Of a stretch of DNA of 64,000 nt, positions 21,119-32,700 are shown piece after piece (positions within the stretch are counted from its first letter, which is position 1; every line of letters starts with the position of its first letter). Below the pieces are notes generated by a model, which worked only from the letters and a program-made list of their open reading frames with translations, was not told where the DNA came from and did no database searches. Source of the DNA: Azolla caroliniana (lineage: Eukaryota > Polypodiophyta). The DNA lies in assembly GCA_043228905.1 (NCBI GenBank), contig JBHGNT010000013.1:4960001-5024000 (forward strand), given 5' to 3'. Both the position numbers and the translations under genes were made by a program.

Positions 21119-24100
21119 ATGTTTAGCCGCAGACGACCCAGAGAACCAACAAGACAAGACCGACCAATAACAAGGTCCGTCACAAACCAGGTAGAAGAAC
21201 GCGCCCGGCAAAAGCCGCGCATCGGCGACCTCAGTAATACCTGCCAGGAGTGCAAAGGGGATTCCTTGCTCCCCAAATACCTCGACGAGGCGAGGGGACC
21301 ACGCTTACCGCAGCCACCCGGTGACCTTTTCCGATCCACCGTAGCTCCCACGATGGCCTTTGCCTACCCCCGCTTTAACGGCGAAACCGACGCCGCAACT
21401 CATATTAGCATGTTCTTGAACGTTTGGAATGCGAACCACATGGTGCAGAACCTTTCCGAGATGGTGGCACACTAGTCGAAAATGACGGAGTTCGGATTAA
21501 CATTAGATGGGCGTGCGGCGTTCTGGCATTCACAGATGGAGTTACCAGCCATAACAACCTTCGATCAGCTGCAGTCCGCCTTCTTGCGTTTTTTCCACCG
21601 GAGGGTTCCACAATGCGAGATTCTCGGGCAGTTTTATACAATTAAGCAACTACCGACCGAGATGATAGCAGACTTCAGCTTACGGTTCCAAAATTTACGA
21701 CGGAAACTGGATCGAAGCCCTGCGGAGGAGGAGGCTCGGGAGACATTTCTGGCAGCGGTATGCCGGCTCATCCGGGCAACGCTCAACACCAATAGCGTGA
21801 AAGGGGAAACGGCGGATATGGTGATTGAACGAGCGTTACAGCTCGAGTTGGATGACGAGGAGGAGAGGTTTTCGATGTCATCCTTACGACAAGCGTTACC
21901 TCAGGATGTGGAACGCCAATTTCGTCAGGCAATCCCGTGCACGATTTGCTTGAACTCGGGGCATTCCGCGGTGGAGTGCAATATGCGAATCCACTACCCA
22001 AACTGCCACTCGAAGGTTCACACAGTCGACCAATGCAAGTACAATATGTTAAACAGAGCCACGCCCCCGATCCGCAGCATGGACACATAGCGGCAACCGC
22101 ACCGGGCGGAACAAAGGAGGCAAGAAGACCGACCCCGGTATAAGGATCGCAACCCGCGGGAGGATAGGTACAATCGGAATCGCCGGAATCACAACGAGTC
22201 CAAGGAGGAGAACCCGGAGGACGAGGATTATCGTGGACATCCGAGTTACGCCAAAGGGGGTCGGCGATACGAACATCAACGCCCGACAAACAAACGGGGC
22301 AACTTCAATGGCTATCGGGGTAAGCCTCAACAATATAGGGATCACCGGCGTTATGACGAAAGCTCGGGGGATGAGCGGCACCAGGAACAATGACGGGACC
22401 AACAACCGCCACCGTGTACGTCCCGACAAACGAGGCCGGACCGCGACGAGCAAGTAGCACCCGGAGAACGGCACATGCCACCGGGGGCTGAGAAGGGAGA
22501 ATCAAGCATCCATTGTTTTATTTGTCATCAACCCGGACACTATGCCACGCAATGCCCATCACGCAAGGGAAAGGGGCCCACCGTCAACACGATTACGGCG
22601 GAGGTGCAACAAGTCACAACATGCCAGCAAACGAAAACGGTGGATTGGGCTGCGCAGGACGAGGTACGACGACAAGCCCAAGCCTGGGTGGAAAAAGCAA
22701 ACTCGACCAATATGGAACATATGAGGCAGGAGTCTGCGAACACAATGAAGCGAACAGAGAACGAAAAACCGGGGCCGGACCCCATTTGGCAAGTGTTAGC
22801 GGACTGTAAAATCACGCTAACTATGGAAAAACGGCTACAGCTAGTTCCACGTTTCCGCCAGACCATGGAAGCACAGGTGGCGGGCATGACCGGGGCGAGT
22901 GTTGCCACAAACCTGACTGACGTCAACGAGGGACCACCAGTGGTGGATCAGCATAACCCGGCCATTACAGTAATATTGCACGGACAGGAAGTTCCTGGAT
23001 GTGTAATTGACGGCGGCTCAGGCGTCAATGTGATTAGCGTGAAAACTTGCGAACAGTTGGGCATTTCCGAATGGGAGGCGTGTCCATTCTGGCTTCGTAT
23101 GGCAGATACCCGATCAGTGCGACCGTTGGGGCTAATTCACAAAATAGGCATCATCGTGGGCGGACTCCGCTTCGACATATCGGCGGTCGTCCTCGCTTTG
23201 GACACCCCAGGAGCGTACCCAGTGCTTCTGGGCAGACCATGGCTTCAGACAGGAAATATCAAGCAGAGCTGGCAACACGAGTGTATCAGTTTCCGACATG
23301 GACGCATCAAGGTTCGTGTACCTACGGAAGGCAACACGCCACAACCTAAGGGGATAACACCGTTGTATGCGGAAGACATCAATATGCTGGCTAGGGTGGA
23401 GGATGCCGAATTGGAAGCGTACCTTGACGAACATCCTCGGATTATTCCGTTGTTTGAGATAGATGTCATCGCAACTGCGGCAGAATATACTACGACCATT
23501 GTTCCGAGCGAAGAGCCGTATGAACCAAACCCAGAGTCCGTATTGGAACTTAGCAAAGCACGAGCGGCCTTCGAAAGGGAAATAGAGATTTCACGACGAG
23601 TCACCGCTTCCGCTCTCGACGAAGTGAATGTGGGTACGGGATCGGCACCTTGGTTCCTCTCCATAGCAAAGGAATTGAGGCCGGACCAGAGAACCAAAAT
23701 GATCGCACTACTCACGGAATATAAAGATGTGTTCACGTGGGCTCACGAGGACATGAAGGGGTTAGATCCCAAGTTCTATCAGCATAAGATCAATTTAGCA
23801 ACGGACGCGAAACCTGTCCAGCAGCGTCGCTACCGCATGAACCCCAATTACGCGACCCGCGTGAAAGAAGAAATTGATAAGCTGCTAAGGGCGGGGTTCA
23901 TACGGCCAGTGAAACAAGCGACATGGCTTAGCCCGATAGTGGTTGTACCAAAGAAAAACGGCAAAATACGGGTATGCGTGGATTACCGGAAATTAAACTC
24001 CGTAACCATTACGGACGCATTTCCCTTACCCTTCACCGATAGCGTGCTGGACGCCGTCGCAGGCCATGAGATGTACAGTTTCTTAGATGGCTTCAATGGC

Positions 24101-26467
24101 TATAACCAAGTATACATGCACCCCGAGGACCAGGAGAAGACGACATTTGTCACGGACTGGGAAGTATATGTGGCGGTCGTCATGATGTTCGGGCTAAAGA
24201 CAGCGCCGACAACACTCCAACGAACGATTGAGGAGATGTTTGGGGAATACATTCCGGCGTTCATGCAAGTCTTTTTAGACGATTTTGCGGTATATGGGCG
24301 AACAAATGACCATTTCTCGCACTTATGTCTGTGCTTGGAACGTTGCCGCACCGCACGCTTAAGCCTGAATCCCGCGAAATGTGCCTTCGGCGTGACCAGC
24401 AGGACTCTCCTGGGCCACATCGTCAGCAACGAAGGAATAGCGGTCGACCCAAACAAGATCTCCGCTATTACGCAAGCTAAAACTCCGACAAATGCCAAAT
24501 CACTTCTGGGCCAAATACGGTGGCATAGTCGGATGATACGGTATTTGGCAGACTTTGCCACGCCACTACACGTTGTCGTACATCGGACTCCTTTCCAATG
24601 GACTGCAATAGAGGATAAGGCCTATGAGGCACTTAAGATAATGCTCACACAGGCCCCCGTCGTACAACCTCCAGTTTGGGCGAAGCCATTCCACGTGTTC
24701 GTCGATGCCTCAGACATAGCAATAGGAAGCGCGCTAATGCAAGTCACCGAACCAAACTGGTATAGGCCAGTATACTACGTAAGTCGTAAATTGACAACAG
24801 CAGAGCGTAACTATTCCACAACAGAGCGGGAGGCGCTAGGGATGATCTATAGCATCAATAAATTCCGACATTATTTACTAGGACGGAAATTCACGTTCCA
24901 CGTGGATCATTCGGCATTATTGTATTTGGTGGAGAAACAAGCCCTGACAGGGAAGTTGGCGCGGTGGATGCTGCTGCTCCAGGAATTCGAGTTCATAATT
25001 CAGCACCGGCCAGGGACGCAACACGCAGTGGCGGATTTTTTGAGCAAACTTGAGAATGGAGAAACAGTACAGAAAGACGACGACGATTTTCCGGACGCCG
25101 ACATCTGGCGAGTAGCGACATTTGCAGAAAAAACAGAATCCACCTTTCCGAATCGATGGCTTATGGAAATGACGTACTTTTTAACTATAGGACTACCTCC
25201 ACCACAATTACGCACAGACGAGAAGAAACGACTAGCCGTCCGAAGCCGTCACTTCTGCCTAGTCGAAGGGAATTTATATCACAAAGGGAGTGACGGCATT
25301 TGGCGACGTGGAGTCCGTCAGGATGAAAAAGAAGCAATTTTACGGGAGGCACACTGCGGCACGGCCGGCGGCCATTACGCGGGCAACGAGACAGCCCGCA
25401 AAGTATGGCAGGCGGGCTTATGGTGGCCAACAACGTAGAAGGACGCATCCGAGTATTGTAGAAAGTGTGATTTGTGCCAGCGGATGGGTTAGCCTGCAGA
25501 GGACGCAACGATGCCACACCAGCCCGTATTACCACTGGACCCCTTTCAAAAGTGGGGATTGGATTTTGTGGGGCCCTTCACACCAGCAGCAGCCCATACG
25601 GGCAACAAATACATATTGGTAGCCACGGATTACTGTACCAAATGGGTAGAAGCAAAGGCACTATGGGAAAATACGGCGGCCGTCACTGCCAAATTTCTGT
25701 ACGAGCACATCTGGTGCCGGTTCGGGTGCCCGATTGAGCTCATCAGTGACCAAGGGAGCCACTTTCTCAATACGGTGGTTCGGGAACTAACACAACATTA
25801 CGCAGTAGTCCACAAGAAGAGCACGCCATACTACCCGCAGGCGAATGGATTAGCGGAATCCACGAACAAAACTTTACAGACCATTTTGAAGAAAAGTGTC
25901 AATGAAAATAGAACGGACTGTGATACCAAACTCCAGAGTGCGTTATGGGCGTACAGAACTAGTTACAAAACAAGCATACAATCAACACCGTTCCGGCTAG
26001 CGTTTGGACTAGAAACGGTGATGCCGGTCGAATTTCGGGTACCTAGTTTGCGCATTCAGGTACGGAACCGATTATCAGAAGCCAAGTTAGAGGAGGAACG
26101 ACTCTACCAACTCCTCGAACTAGGGGAAAAACGCGTCCATAGCATGGCTGTGTTGGAAGAGGAACAGCGACGGCGTAAAGCGTTTGTCGATCAACATCGG
26201 AGCGCAAGGGAAAAGGAGTTTGTCGTGGGCCGAGCGGTGCTAGTGTTTCAAACGCACATGGGCCATATGCCGGGGAAGTTACGTTTCTGCTGGACCGGCC
26301 CATACTGGATAATTGGAGCGGAACAAGGCACGTTCCAACTAGGAACGCTGGCTGGAGAAATAGTATGGCAAAAAGTGAATGGGTTTCGGCTCAAACCTTA
26401 CCTGGGCCCTACGCCACCTAACCCATTCACCGCCGAACGGGACAAAGCCGGAGAACCAGCAGCGTAA
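21119..26467 (+). pseudogene. G1 Gag-Pol polyprotein, one frame with five stops
   Basis: A single frame of about 1,780 codons runs from the first ATG (21119) to the TAA at 26465-26467, with no frameshift. It is broken by TAG at 21473, 22088, 25436 and 25490 and by TGA at 22391. Order of parts: Gag capsid-like domain (21360-21900), two zinc-knuckle regions (CTICLNSGHSAVEC near 21940, CFICHQPGHYATQC near 22515), and protease (CVIDGGSGVNVIS near 23001). RT follows, with VVVPKKNGKIRVCVDYRKLN, FLDGFNGYNQ and FLDDFAVYG (23830-24330), then RNase H (FVDASDIAIGSALMQ, about 24700). Integrase has an HHCC zinc site (about 25350-25485) and a DDE core (25540-25890). This supplies particle, protease, RT and integrase functions of retrotransposition. 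All five stops are explained by single C-to-T changes. Confidence 0.93.
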
Positions 26468-26521
26468 AAGGGACAGTCCCATTTGTACTATAATGTAAAA
26501 ATAGGGTGTAACTAACCGTTA

Positions 26522-26570
26522 CGAGAGAGAGAGAAAAAAAAGAAAAAAAAGAAAAAAGAGAGAGAAGATA
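26522..26570. repeat. Purine-rich GA/A tract
   Basis: GAGAGAGAGAG, then A-rich GAAAAAAAAGA repeats, then GAGAGAGA. It lies between gag-pol and the second ORF of G1. It could act as an internal (central-type) polypurine tract or a leader for ORF2, but nothing in the sequence proves this. Confidence 0.6.
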
Positions 26571-26632
26571 GTGACTATTAAAACGACTAAAGGCATGCAC
26601 AAACTCCGAGTTCAAGAACACGCGGCACCACG

Positions 26633-27721
26633 ATGGCTCACCGCCCAATGAACCCTAAGCCACAAAAAGAAGGAAACAGAAGATTTTTTGCACAAAGCAG
26701 AAACACATCGTCTAGCTATCAGCGCTCCCATCGCTCCTCCTCACCTTCTTCCCCATCATATCTCAGAGCTCCAACTCACCACTGCTACCCATCTCCTCTC
26801 CACGAACCTACTCTGGCGATGCCGAACTTCATCTCTACTGCCCTACGCCGATGGCTCGTGGAGAAGCGCCTGGATGGTTACATTCGGGTCGCAGAAGCAC
26901 CTCTGCACCCGGACGCCATGGACATCGCCAAGCGGCTTAACATCGACACGGTCACCAACTCTTCCATTCGGAAGAAGTTAGACCTATCCTCACTAGGCGA
27001 AATACATTTCGAAATACCTCCTACAGAGGCGCTGCAGCGGAATTTTGGCCCATATTCATCCTCCGCCAAGGCCTATAGAACAAAACAGATTTCGGATCCC
27101 TTCTTCCGTGAAGTTGCCAAGTTACTACTGGAAATCGGCTACGTCCATGTCAACGCTTACGGGATGCCTAAACAGAAGGCGGGCATCATTATCGACATCT
27201 TTGAAGGGCGTATAGTCGACTGGGGGGTCATCACAGGGCCGGCGTTAAGGGAAGGCATGCATGCGTACCAAGCAGGCAAAAAGCTCAGGCCAATCATCCA
27301 ACAATACCTTACGGTACTGTTTCCACCCCGAGGCCTGCCAGCACTATAGCCCAACAAACCCACGGCCCCGCCCCGCTCCGAGAAACGCAGGTTAGCGGAG
27401 TTAGCGGCCCTAGAGTGGGAGGAGGAACCCCAACCGGCCCAACCAGGCCCAAGGACAACACCTCCTACCAACCAACCGGACACATGAGCGACACAGGAGG
27501 AACAGCCGAGACACCCCATGGAAGCAGCCCCAGAACCAGACACCAAAGCACGACGGGAAAGCCCTAGACCAAAACGGCGCAGATTGGACAGAAAAGATGG
27601 GTGGGGGTTGGTAAAAAATGCCCCCACAGATCCGGAGGCAACAACCGTAGGCAAAGGCCCCGCAACAGCAGAGCCGAATACCACCTTCAAAATCATCCGG
27701 GCCATTTTGGAAGAAAATTAA
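26633..27721 (+). pseudogene. G1 second ORF after integrase, function unknown
   Basis: The frame begins with ATG 166 bases after the gag-pol stop and is open for 238 codons to a TAG at 27347. It then continues in the same frame, past a TGA near 27485, to a TAA at 27719-27721, giving about 362 codons in all. Both internal stops fit CAG or CGA changed to T. The N-terminus is Ser/Pro-rich (residues 1-60). A compact middle (about 63-238) has alternating hydrophobic and charged segments (LRRWLVEKRLDGYIRVAEAP, FFREVAKLLLEIGYVHVNAY). The tail is Pro/Glu-rich with a basic, NLS-like PRPKRRRLDRK. No transmembrane segment or signal peptide is seen, so it does not look like an envelope protein. I do not recognise the family. 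Confidence 0.7.
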
Positions 27722-27768
27722 CGGGATGGGTCCGACGTGCAAAGGCACTGTCCCACAGGCGTGCCAGG

Positions 27769-28207
27769 TGTTGTCCGCCGGAATAGTAACCGACGGCCAA
27801 AAGCGTAGGAATAAGAAACTATATAAGCGTAACGTATGTAACGGTTCACGCGGGAAGCGTGAACGGCTAATTAGACCTTGCATATATAAAGGGCAGAAAA
27901 CCTCTTAAGGGGGTGCGTGTAATTTTTGGGAAATGTAAAAGAACGCCTGATAATAAAATATTATCTTCTCTGAGTTTCTGTGTATAGCTGCGACTAATTC
28001 AGTGACTGTGTCTCGGATACGTAAGCGTAGTAGTACGTAAGTGCAACCTGTGATAAGGAGTCGGTTGTAGCCGTCTCCCCGTACACACGGAGGAATCACA
28101 GAGGTTCTCTCCTTACACAGTACGCTTAAGCTCTGTTCGTTGTTCCACATTCACCTTGGGGTCTTGGTCGAAGGACTGACCACGGACCGTGTTCCTAAGA
28201 GGCAACA
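27769..28207 (+). repeat. G1 3' LTR (439 bp)
   Basis: Begins TGTTGTCCGCCGG and ends GAGGCAACA. It is followed by CCTGC, the right copy of the target duplication. Confidence 0.95.
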
Positions 28208-28212
28208 CCTGC

Positions 28213-28648
28213 ATGGCACTCAACCACTTGCGGCTATGGGTGTCATCCTTCACTCTTCGAAGCTTTCCGGCTTCCCCTCATTGGTCAACAACACATGCTC
28301 TGCATCCGGAAATCTCCGGGGGGCTCTTCCTTGCCGGAGAGGATATCTCCGTCCTCGGTTTTCGGTAACCGGCTCTGTTGTCTGTTCTTCATCTGAATCC
28401 AATTCGGGGTCTTGTCCGGTTCCGGCTTTAGCTTCTTCTCCTTCTTTTGCCGGTTCAGTATCCTCACCATAAGCGGCCGGTTCTTCGAGTGTTAACCGGC
28501 TCTTTGTCGGATGGGTTTGCATGTCATCAAACCGGTCCTTCTCAGTCGATTCGGAGTTCATTAATTTCTTCTCCGACTCCCAGTCGGCAAGGGTCTTGTC
28601 CTCCATGAGCATAATATCTCGACTCCAGAATACTTTCTTGTCGACCGG
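28213..28648 (-). pseudogene. C3 spacer between integrase and RT
   Basis: The minus-strand frame (28250-28648) encodes an acidic linker ending in GRRYPLRQGRAPRRFPD, followed by the EEV-DD-HS segment that precedes RT. This linker is typical of copia Pol. It is bounded by the G1 insertion on the left and by G2 on the right. Reading across G2, the frame joins PVDKKVFWSRD here to the DEFGYR-WD segment at 34503. Confidence 0.8.
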
Positions 28649-29324
28649 TGTCGTAGTGTATTCCGCACACTTTGTGAAAACCATAAAATAATATATCCGA
28701 TTTTAGATACATAAAGAATTTATCACGTGCATAGGGCAAGATTCAAACCCTGCACCTCCATGTAGATAAACCCCAACTTTACCATTGTAATAACTTATCT
28801 TTAGTGTTATACATATAGATTTAATACGTATAAGACCTTTATTTACACATACCTTTATTAAAAGGTAAAAATCATGTATTCTTTAGAGTGTGAATATTTT
28901 ATTTACATTAAAAGTGACTCATGCACATCTAGCGTGCATGAGCCCTATATTTAGGAAATGACAAAGCATCACATGCACATTTAGTGTGCATGGACACTTT
29001 AGGTGAAAAAGCATGAAGCCATGCTTAGCCTCTTCCATCTTTATATAAGGAGGAGAGAAATATGTATAGGGTTGTTGATTAATCTACAAGGATTGATCAA
29101 TCTAATATATTCGTGGGATTCACGAATTTTGCCATAAAAATTACTCTTATAATCTAAATATTGTTTTAATTACACTAAACTCGTGGGATTCACAAGATTG
29201 TTATCTTACTTCTCTTTCCACTATTCATAACTAGCCTTAATTTGTATTCCTCTTCCTCCTAGTCAAAAAACCTCGGCGGTTCCCACCCGACTCACGTAAC
29301 GATCCGGAGCCGAAAGGCACGACA
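28649..29324 (+). repeat. G2 5' LTR (676 bp)
   Basis: Begins TGTCGTAGTGTATTCCGC and ends GGCACGACA. A TATA-type TTTATATAAGG lies near 29040. It contains a B-box-like motif on the minus strand (about 28733-28755). Confidence 0.92.
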
Positions 29325-29362
29325 CAGTTGGTGAACCCGACGTGAAGACGGGTGGCAAGGAG

Positions 29363-31405
29363 ATGGAAAATCAACCGGAGGCTAGCAACATGATGATGAT
29401 GTTCGAGCGCATGCTACAAGAACAACGCGTGATGTCGGAGATAGCGGCATCAGTGGAGCGGCTCGTGCAACGAAACAGGCAATTCAATGGGAAAGACGTG
29501 TCGCGGTATCTTCAGGACTACAAGGCGAAGATGCTAGGGCGCGGAATATCAGAAGGACTGCAACTGACATCCTTCAACCGGGTGGCGACCGACGGGCTTC
29601 AAGCAAGCATCCATGGGCTACGACAGCAAAATCCGACATGGGAGGCGTTTGAAGTAGAGCTAAAGAGGACGTTCGCCATCGAGGATTCCTCCAAGGCGAT
29701 GCGAAGGGGATTCAAAGATTGGGTGGAGACGCCGGACAAGGGATTGAAGGTCGTTGATGTGTTTTCGGCATTCGAAAGCCGGTTCGTGAGGTTGTCCGCG
29801 AGAGATCAAGCTATCCTCGTATCGGACAAGGTGATCATGTTCTTGGGAGCCGTGGACGTCCGGGACCGGAAAGATCTCGGAGTGCTCTTGGAGGACACGA
29901 CCACGGAGAGTGGCCTCACCGAAACATGGGAAAGCGTGCGGGATATCGTCGCGCGATACACGAAGAGGGGGCAATGGCTTGCCAACGAGGAAAAGAGGGT
30001 TTCGGAACCGATTTTGAAACCAAGAACCGGATTGGAAGACCATCAACCGAGGGCTCGGGAGACTACAATCGAGAAGGGGATTGATGCATCTACGGTGGAG
30101 CAACTATTGAAGGAGATGGAGAATCTGAAGATCGCGATGGTAAAGAAGTTGGATGATCGGCCCACAAGCTCCAAGTATACGGACCGACGGTGCATATGGT
30201 ACGATAGCGCCGAACACGATCGGAGGGATTGCGACGAGCATAAGGAGGTGCTACGGCGGGATCTCATCTACTACGAGGGAAACCAGATTCATTCGATGGA
30301 CTCTCGGAAGCCACTCCGACCGAACTTCCGGAAAGGCGGCATGAAGAAGGTGCTCGAGGAGGAATTGGCAGCAAGAAGCAACTATGCGACAACCGCGGGA
30401 ATATGTGTCGGGGAGTCATCGAGAGCAAAGACGTCTTTTTGGCCGGAAGTTCTAGAAAACACCGAGAAAACCGACTCCAACGAGATCCGAAGCACCGCGG
30501 AAGGCGTCCGGGAAGCTACGAGATGGGAGTGCCCTGTCGACAAGAATAGCGTATACGCCCTATGTCAATTGCATAAGGTGTATGTGGACGAGAAACGACG
30601 ACGCACGGAGGATGCGGCCGGGCCATCGAAGATACCGGAAAGCTGGAACTCCGGAGGTAAGGGAAAAGAAAAGGTGACTCCGGCATTCAAGCTCACCTCG
30701 GACATAGAACAACAAACCGACTTGAAAAGAGTGTTCGAGGAAAGAATCTTGGATAGCCGGGTAGATTTCTCGCTTCGGGAGCTACTCGGAATAGCAAAGA
30801 AGGAGTTCCACGATCTTCTCGTGGATCTCGTGAAGCGAAAAAGACAAAGTATGAAGGAAAATGCTCCAAGGGTGAATGCGAACACCGTTTTAATGAACGA
30901 CGCCGAACTGGAGGACGAAATTCTGAACTCCCACTATACAAGGCCACATTGGGCACGCGCGACTACGGAGACTCCAGTCCGAATCGGCAACATCAAAGAA
31001 CCCATGCTAGCATTGATTGATCACGGATCGGAGATCAACTTGATGTCCAAAGAGTTCTACCGGAAGGGGAAGTGTCCTATTAACACCAACCATGGATGGA
31101 AGATTCGGGCGGCCACCAAAGCAACGGAACATCTATTTGCGGCTTGTCCGGATGTGACGGTGAAGATCGGGGATGTCGAGATGGACCAAAATTTCTTCGT
31201 GCAAGATAACGTATCACATTCCGTCATCCTCGGCCAACCCTTTATCATGGCATCACGGATGGAGACGAAGGTGCTCGATAGTGGTGCGGCTTTTGCGCGA
31301 ATTCGGAGCCAAAACAGTGGGAAATCCGTCCAATTCCTAACGGTGCCGGCAAATCACGAAAGGAACAAGAGGGAACTCTTGTCCCAAGTGAGAATGGATT
31401 TTTAA
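29363..31405 (+). CDS. G2 Gag-protease
   Basis: The first ATG is at 29363 and the frame stays open for about 680 codons to TAA at 31403. Gag begins with a Met-rich helix (MMMMFERML), then a capsid-like region with FNGKDVSRYLQDYKAKM and a stretch ending near residue 220. The zinc knuckle (CIWYDSAEHDRRDC, near 30188) has Tyr where the second Cys should be. A long charged linker leads to the protease site LALIDHGSEINLMSKEFY (about 31008), followed by HSVILGQPF. This long frame is unbroken, unlike its truncated pol. It would make particle protein if transcribed, and could be packaged or supplied in trans. Confidence 0.85.
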   Translation: MENQPEASNMMMMFERMLQEQRVMSEIAASVERLVQRNRQFNGKDVSRYLQDYKAKMLGRGISEGLQLTSFNRVATDGLQASIHGLRQQNPTWEAFEVELKRTFAIEDSSKAMRRGFKDWVETPDKGLKVVDVFSAFESRFVRLSARDQAILVSDKVIMFLGAVDVRDRKDLGVLLEDTTTESGLTETWESVRDIVARYTKRGQWLANEEKRVSEPILKPRTGLEDHQPRARETTIEKGIDASTVEQLLKEMENLKIAMVKKLDDRPTSSKYTDRRCIWYDSAEHDRRDCDEHKEVLRRDLIYYEGNQIHSMDSRKPLRPNFRKGGMKKVLEEELAARSNYATTAGICVGESSRAKTSFWPEVLENTEKTDSNEIRSTAEGVREATRWECPVDKNSVYALCQLHKVYVDEKRRRTEDAAGPSKIPESWNSGGKGKEKVTPAFKLTSDIEQQTDLKRVFEERILDSRVDFSLRELLGIAKKEFHDLLVDLVKRKRQSMKENAPRVNANTVLMNDAELEDEILNSHYTRPHWARATTETPVRIGNIKEPMLALIDHGSEINLMSKEFYRKGKCPINTNHGWKIRAATKATEHLFAACPDVTVKIGDVEMDQNFFVQDNVSHSVILGQPFIMASRMETKVLDSGAAFARIRSQNSGKSVQFLTVPANHERNKRELLSQVRMDF

Positions 31406-31416
31406 AGCGGACTGTT

Positions 31417-32700
31417 GTGGAGTGGGGAAGTGATAGTCCAAGAAGCCCTGATACCCCACACAGGAAGAAAACTCTCGGAGCAAAACATGTACGAATCGGT
31501 CCGGATGGGGCATCTACGTACACGACCGTAACCGGAGGATTGAAGAAAGGATACCGACAAGTCGAGGATAAGTTGCGGTCGGCATCAATAATAAAAGAAG
31601 ACGAAGAAATCGTGGGGATAGTCGAAGAAGTGTTCTATGGGAGCACGCTACAACGACTTGAAGAGCTTGCGGAAGATAAAAGCCAAGGGAACTGGGTAAT
31701 CCCGGGGGAATCGGTCGAGATGTACGAGATCATTGCGAAAATGGAGCCGGATACGCTCCGCAAAGAAGAAGCAATGGTAAGTACGAAATACAAGACCGTG
31801 GAGAAGAAGGTGAAACCAGCCGCGGGACCACTACCCGCCTATAGCGAACAAAAGAGGAAAGAAGTCTCGGGAGATCCGACACTTCAGAAGTCCGTGGATA
31901 TCGGACATGCCTTCACGGATGAGACCCGGAAGAAACTTCGGATCGGTGGAGGTGGGTTCCTATTACAAAAAGAAGAAGAACGGTTTCGCGAGATGTTGGA
32001 GCAACACGGCAAAGCGTTTGCATTTACATCAAGGGAGATAGGGTGCGTCGATCCGAGAATGGTGGAGCCGATGGTGATCTTCACGATTGACCATGTACCG
32101 TGGAACCTGAAGCCGATTCTGGTGCCGCGAGCGCATATTCCAAGAGTCATTGACTTGCTCAAGGAGAAGGTGGCAATGGGGATTCTAGAGCCATCAACTG
32201 CTCCGTACTCAAATCGATGGTTTACGGTTCCGAAGAAGAATGGGTCACTCCGATTCATCCAAGACTTGCAACCGGTGAATAAGGTCACGATCCGGAACTC
32301 GGGAGTCGGTCCGATAGTGGACGAATTTGCGGAAGCTTTTGCCGGTCGTGCGATATACTCCATCGGAAACCTATACTCGGGGTATGACCAATTCCAACTA
32401 GCCGTGGAGAGCCGAGACATCACAACCATGCAAACACCGATAGGATTAGTCCGAATGTGCACACTACCACAAGGAGCGACAAACTCGGTTGCTCATATGA
32501 TGAACGCGATGAACAAGGTGCTTCGAGACTGCATTCCGGAGATAACGATGCCGTTCCTCGATGACATTCCGATGAAAGGATGCGCGGTAGAAGAAAAAGA
32601 TGAGACTATGGATGATCGGGGATGCCGAAAGTTCGTGGTCGACCATATTCATGATTGTGAGAAAGTGTTGCGAAAGCTAGAAGATGTGCACCTAGCGGAA
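31417..32700 (+). pseudogene. G2 Pol N-terminal half (RT fingers and palm)
   Basis: The frame opens 11 bases after the gag stop in another phase. It has a charged linker, then RT: PYSNRWFTVPKKNGSLRFIQ (about 32200), AIYSIGNLYSGYDQFQ (32350, with Asn where the first catalytic Asp normally is), TLPQGATNSVAHMMN, and the second catalytic site MPFLDDIPMKGC (about 32548-32583). Homology runs on through GCRKFVVDHIHDCEKVLRKL and stops at EDVHL (about 32693), where the sequence is joined to an integrase tail. The breakpoint falls within the segment that forms the SAT311 monomer. This RT cannot work. Confidence 0.83.

Larger units (their letters stand above)
20626..28207 (+). mobile_element. G1: plus-strand Ty3/gypsy with an extra 3' ORF (7,582 bp)
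   Basis: Both LTRs are 439 bp (20626-21064 and 27769-28207). The flanks CCTGT (20621-20625) and CCTGC (28208-28212) form a 5-bp target duplication with one change, and the C3 reading frame is continuous across it. The internal part is one gag-pol frame (21119-26466) plus a second ORF after integrase (26633-27721). No clear polypurine tract is visible just upstream of the 3' LTR. A possible primer-binding site starts at 21069 (TGGCACACTTGGTG); I could not assign its tRNA. Confidence 0.95.

Noticed and set aside
21119-26467. Reassigned genetic code (TAG read as glutamine)
   Set aside because: Many TAGs fall at Gln positions, but TGA also appears at Arg positions, related copies have sense codons there, and TAG appears at Arg and Trp positions in the copia elements. 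Deamination explains all of these.
26633-27349. Retroviral envelope gene in G1
   Set aside because: The position is right, but no signal peptide, transmembrane helix or fusion-peptide-like segment is seen, and the tail looks nuclear (basic).
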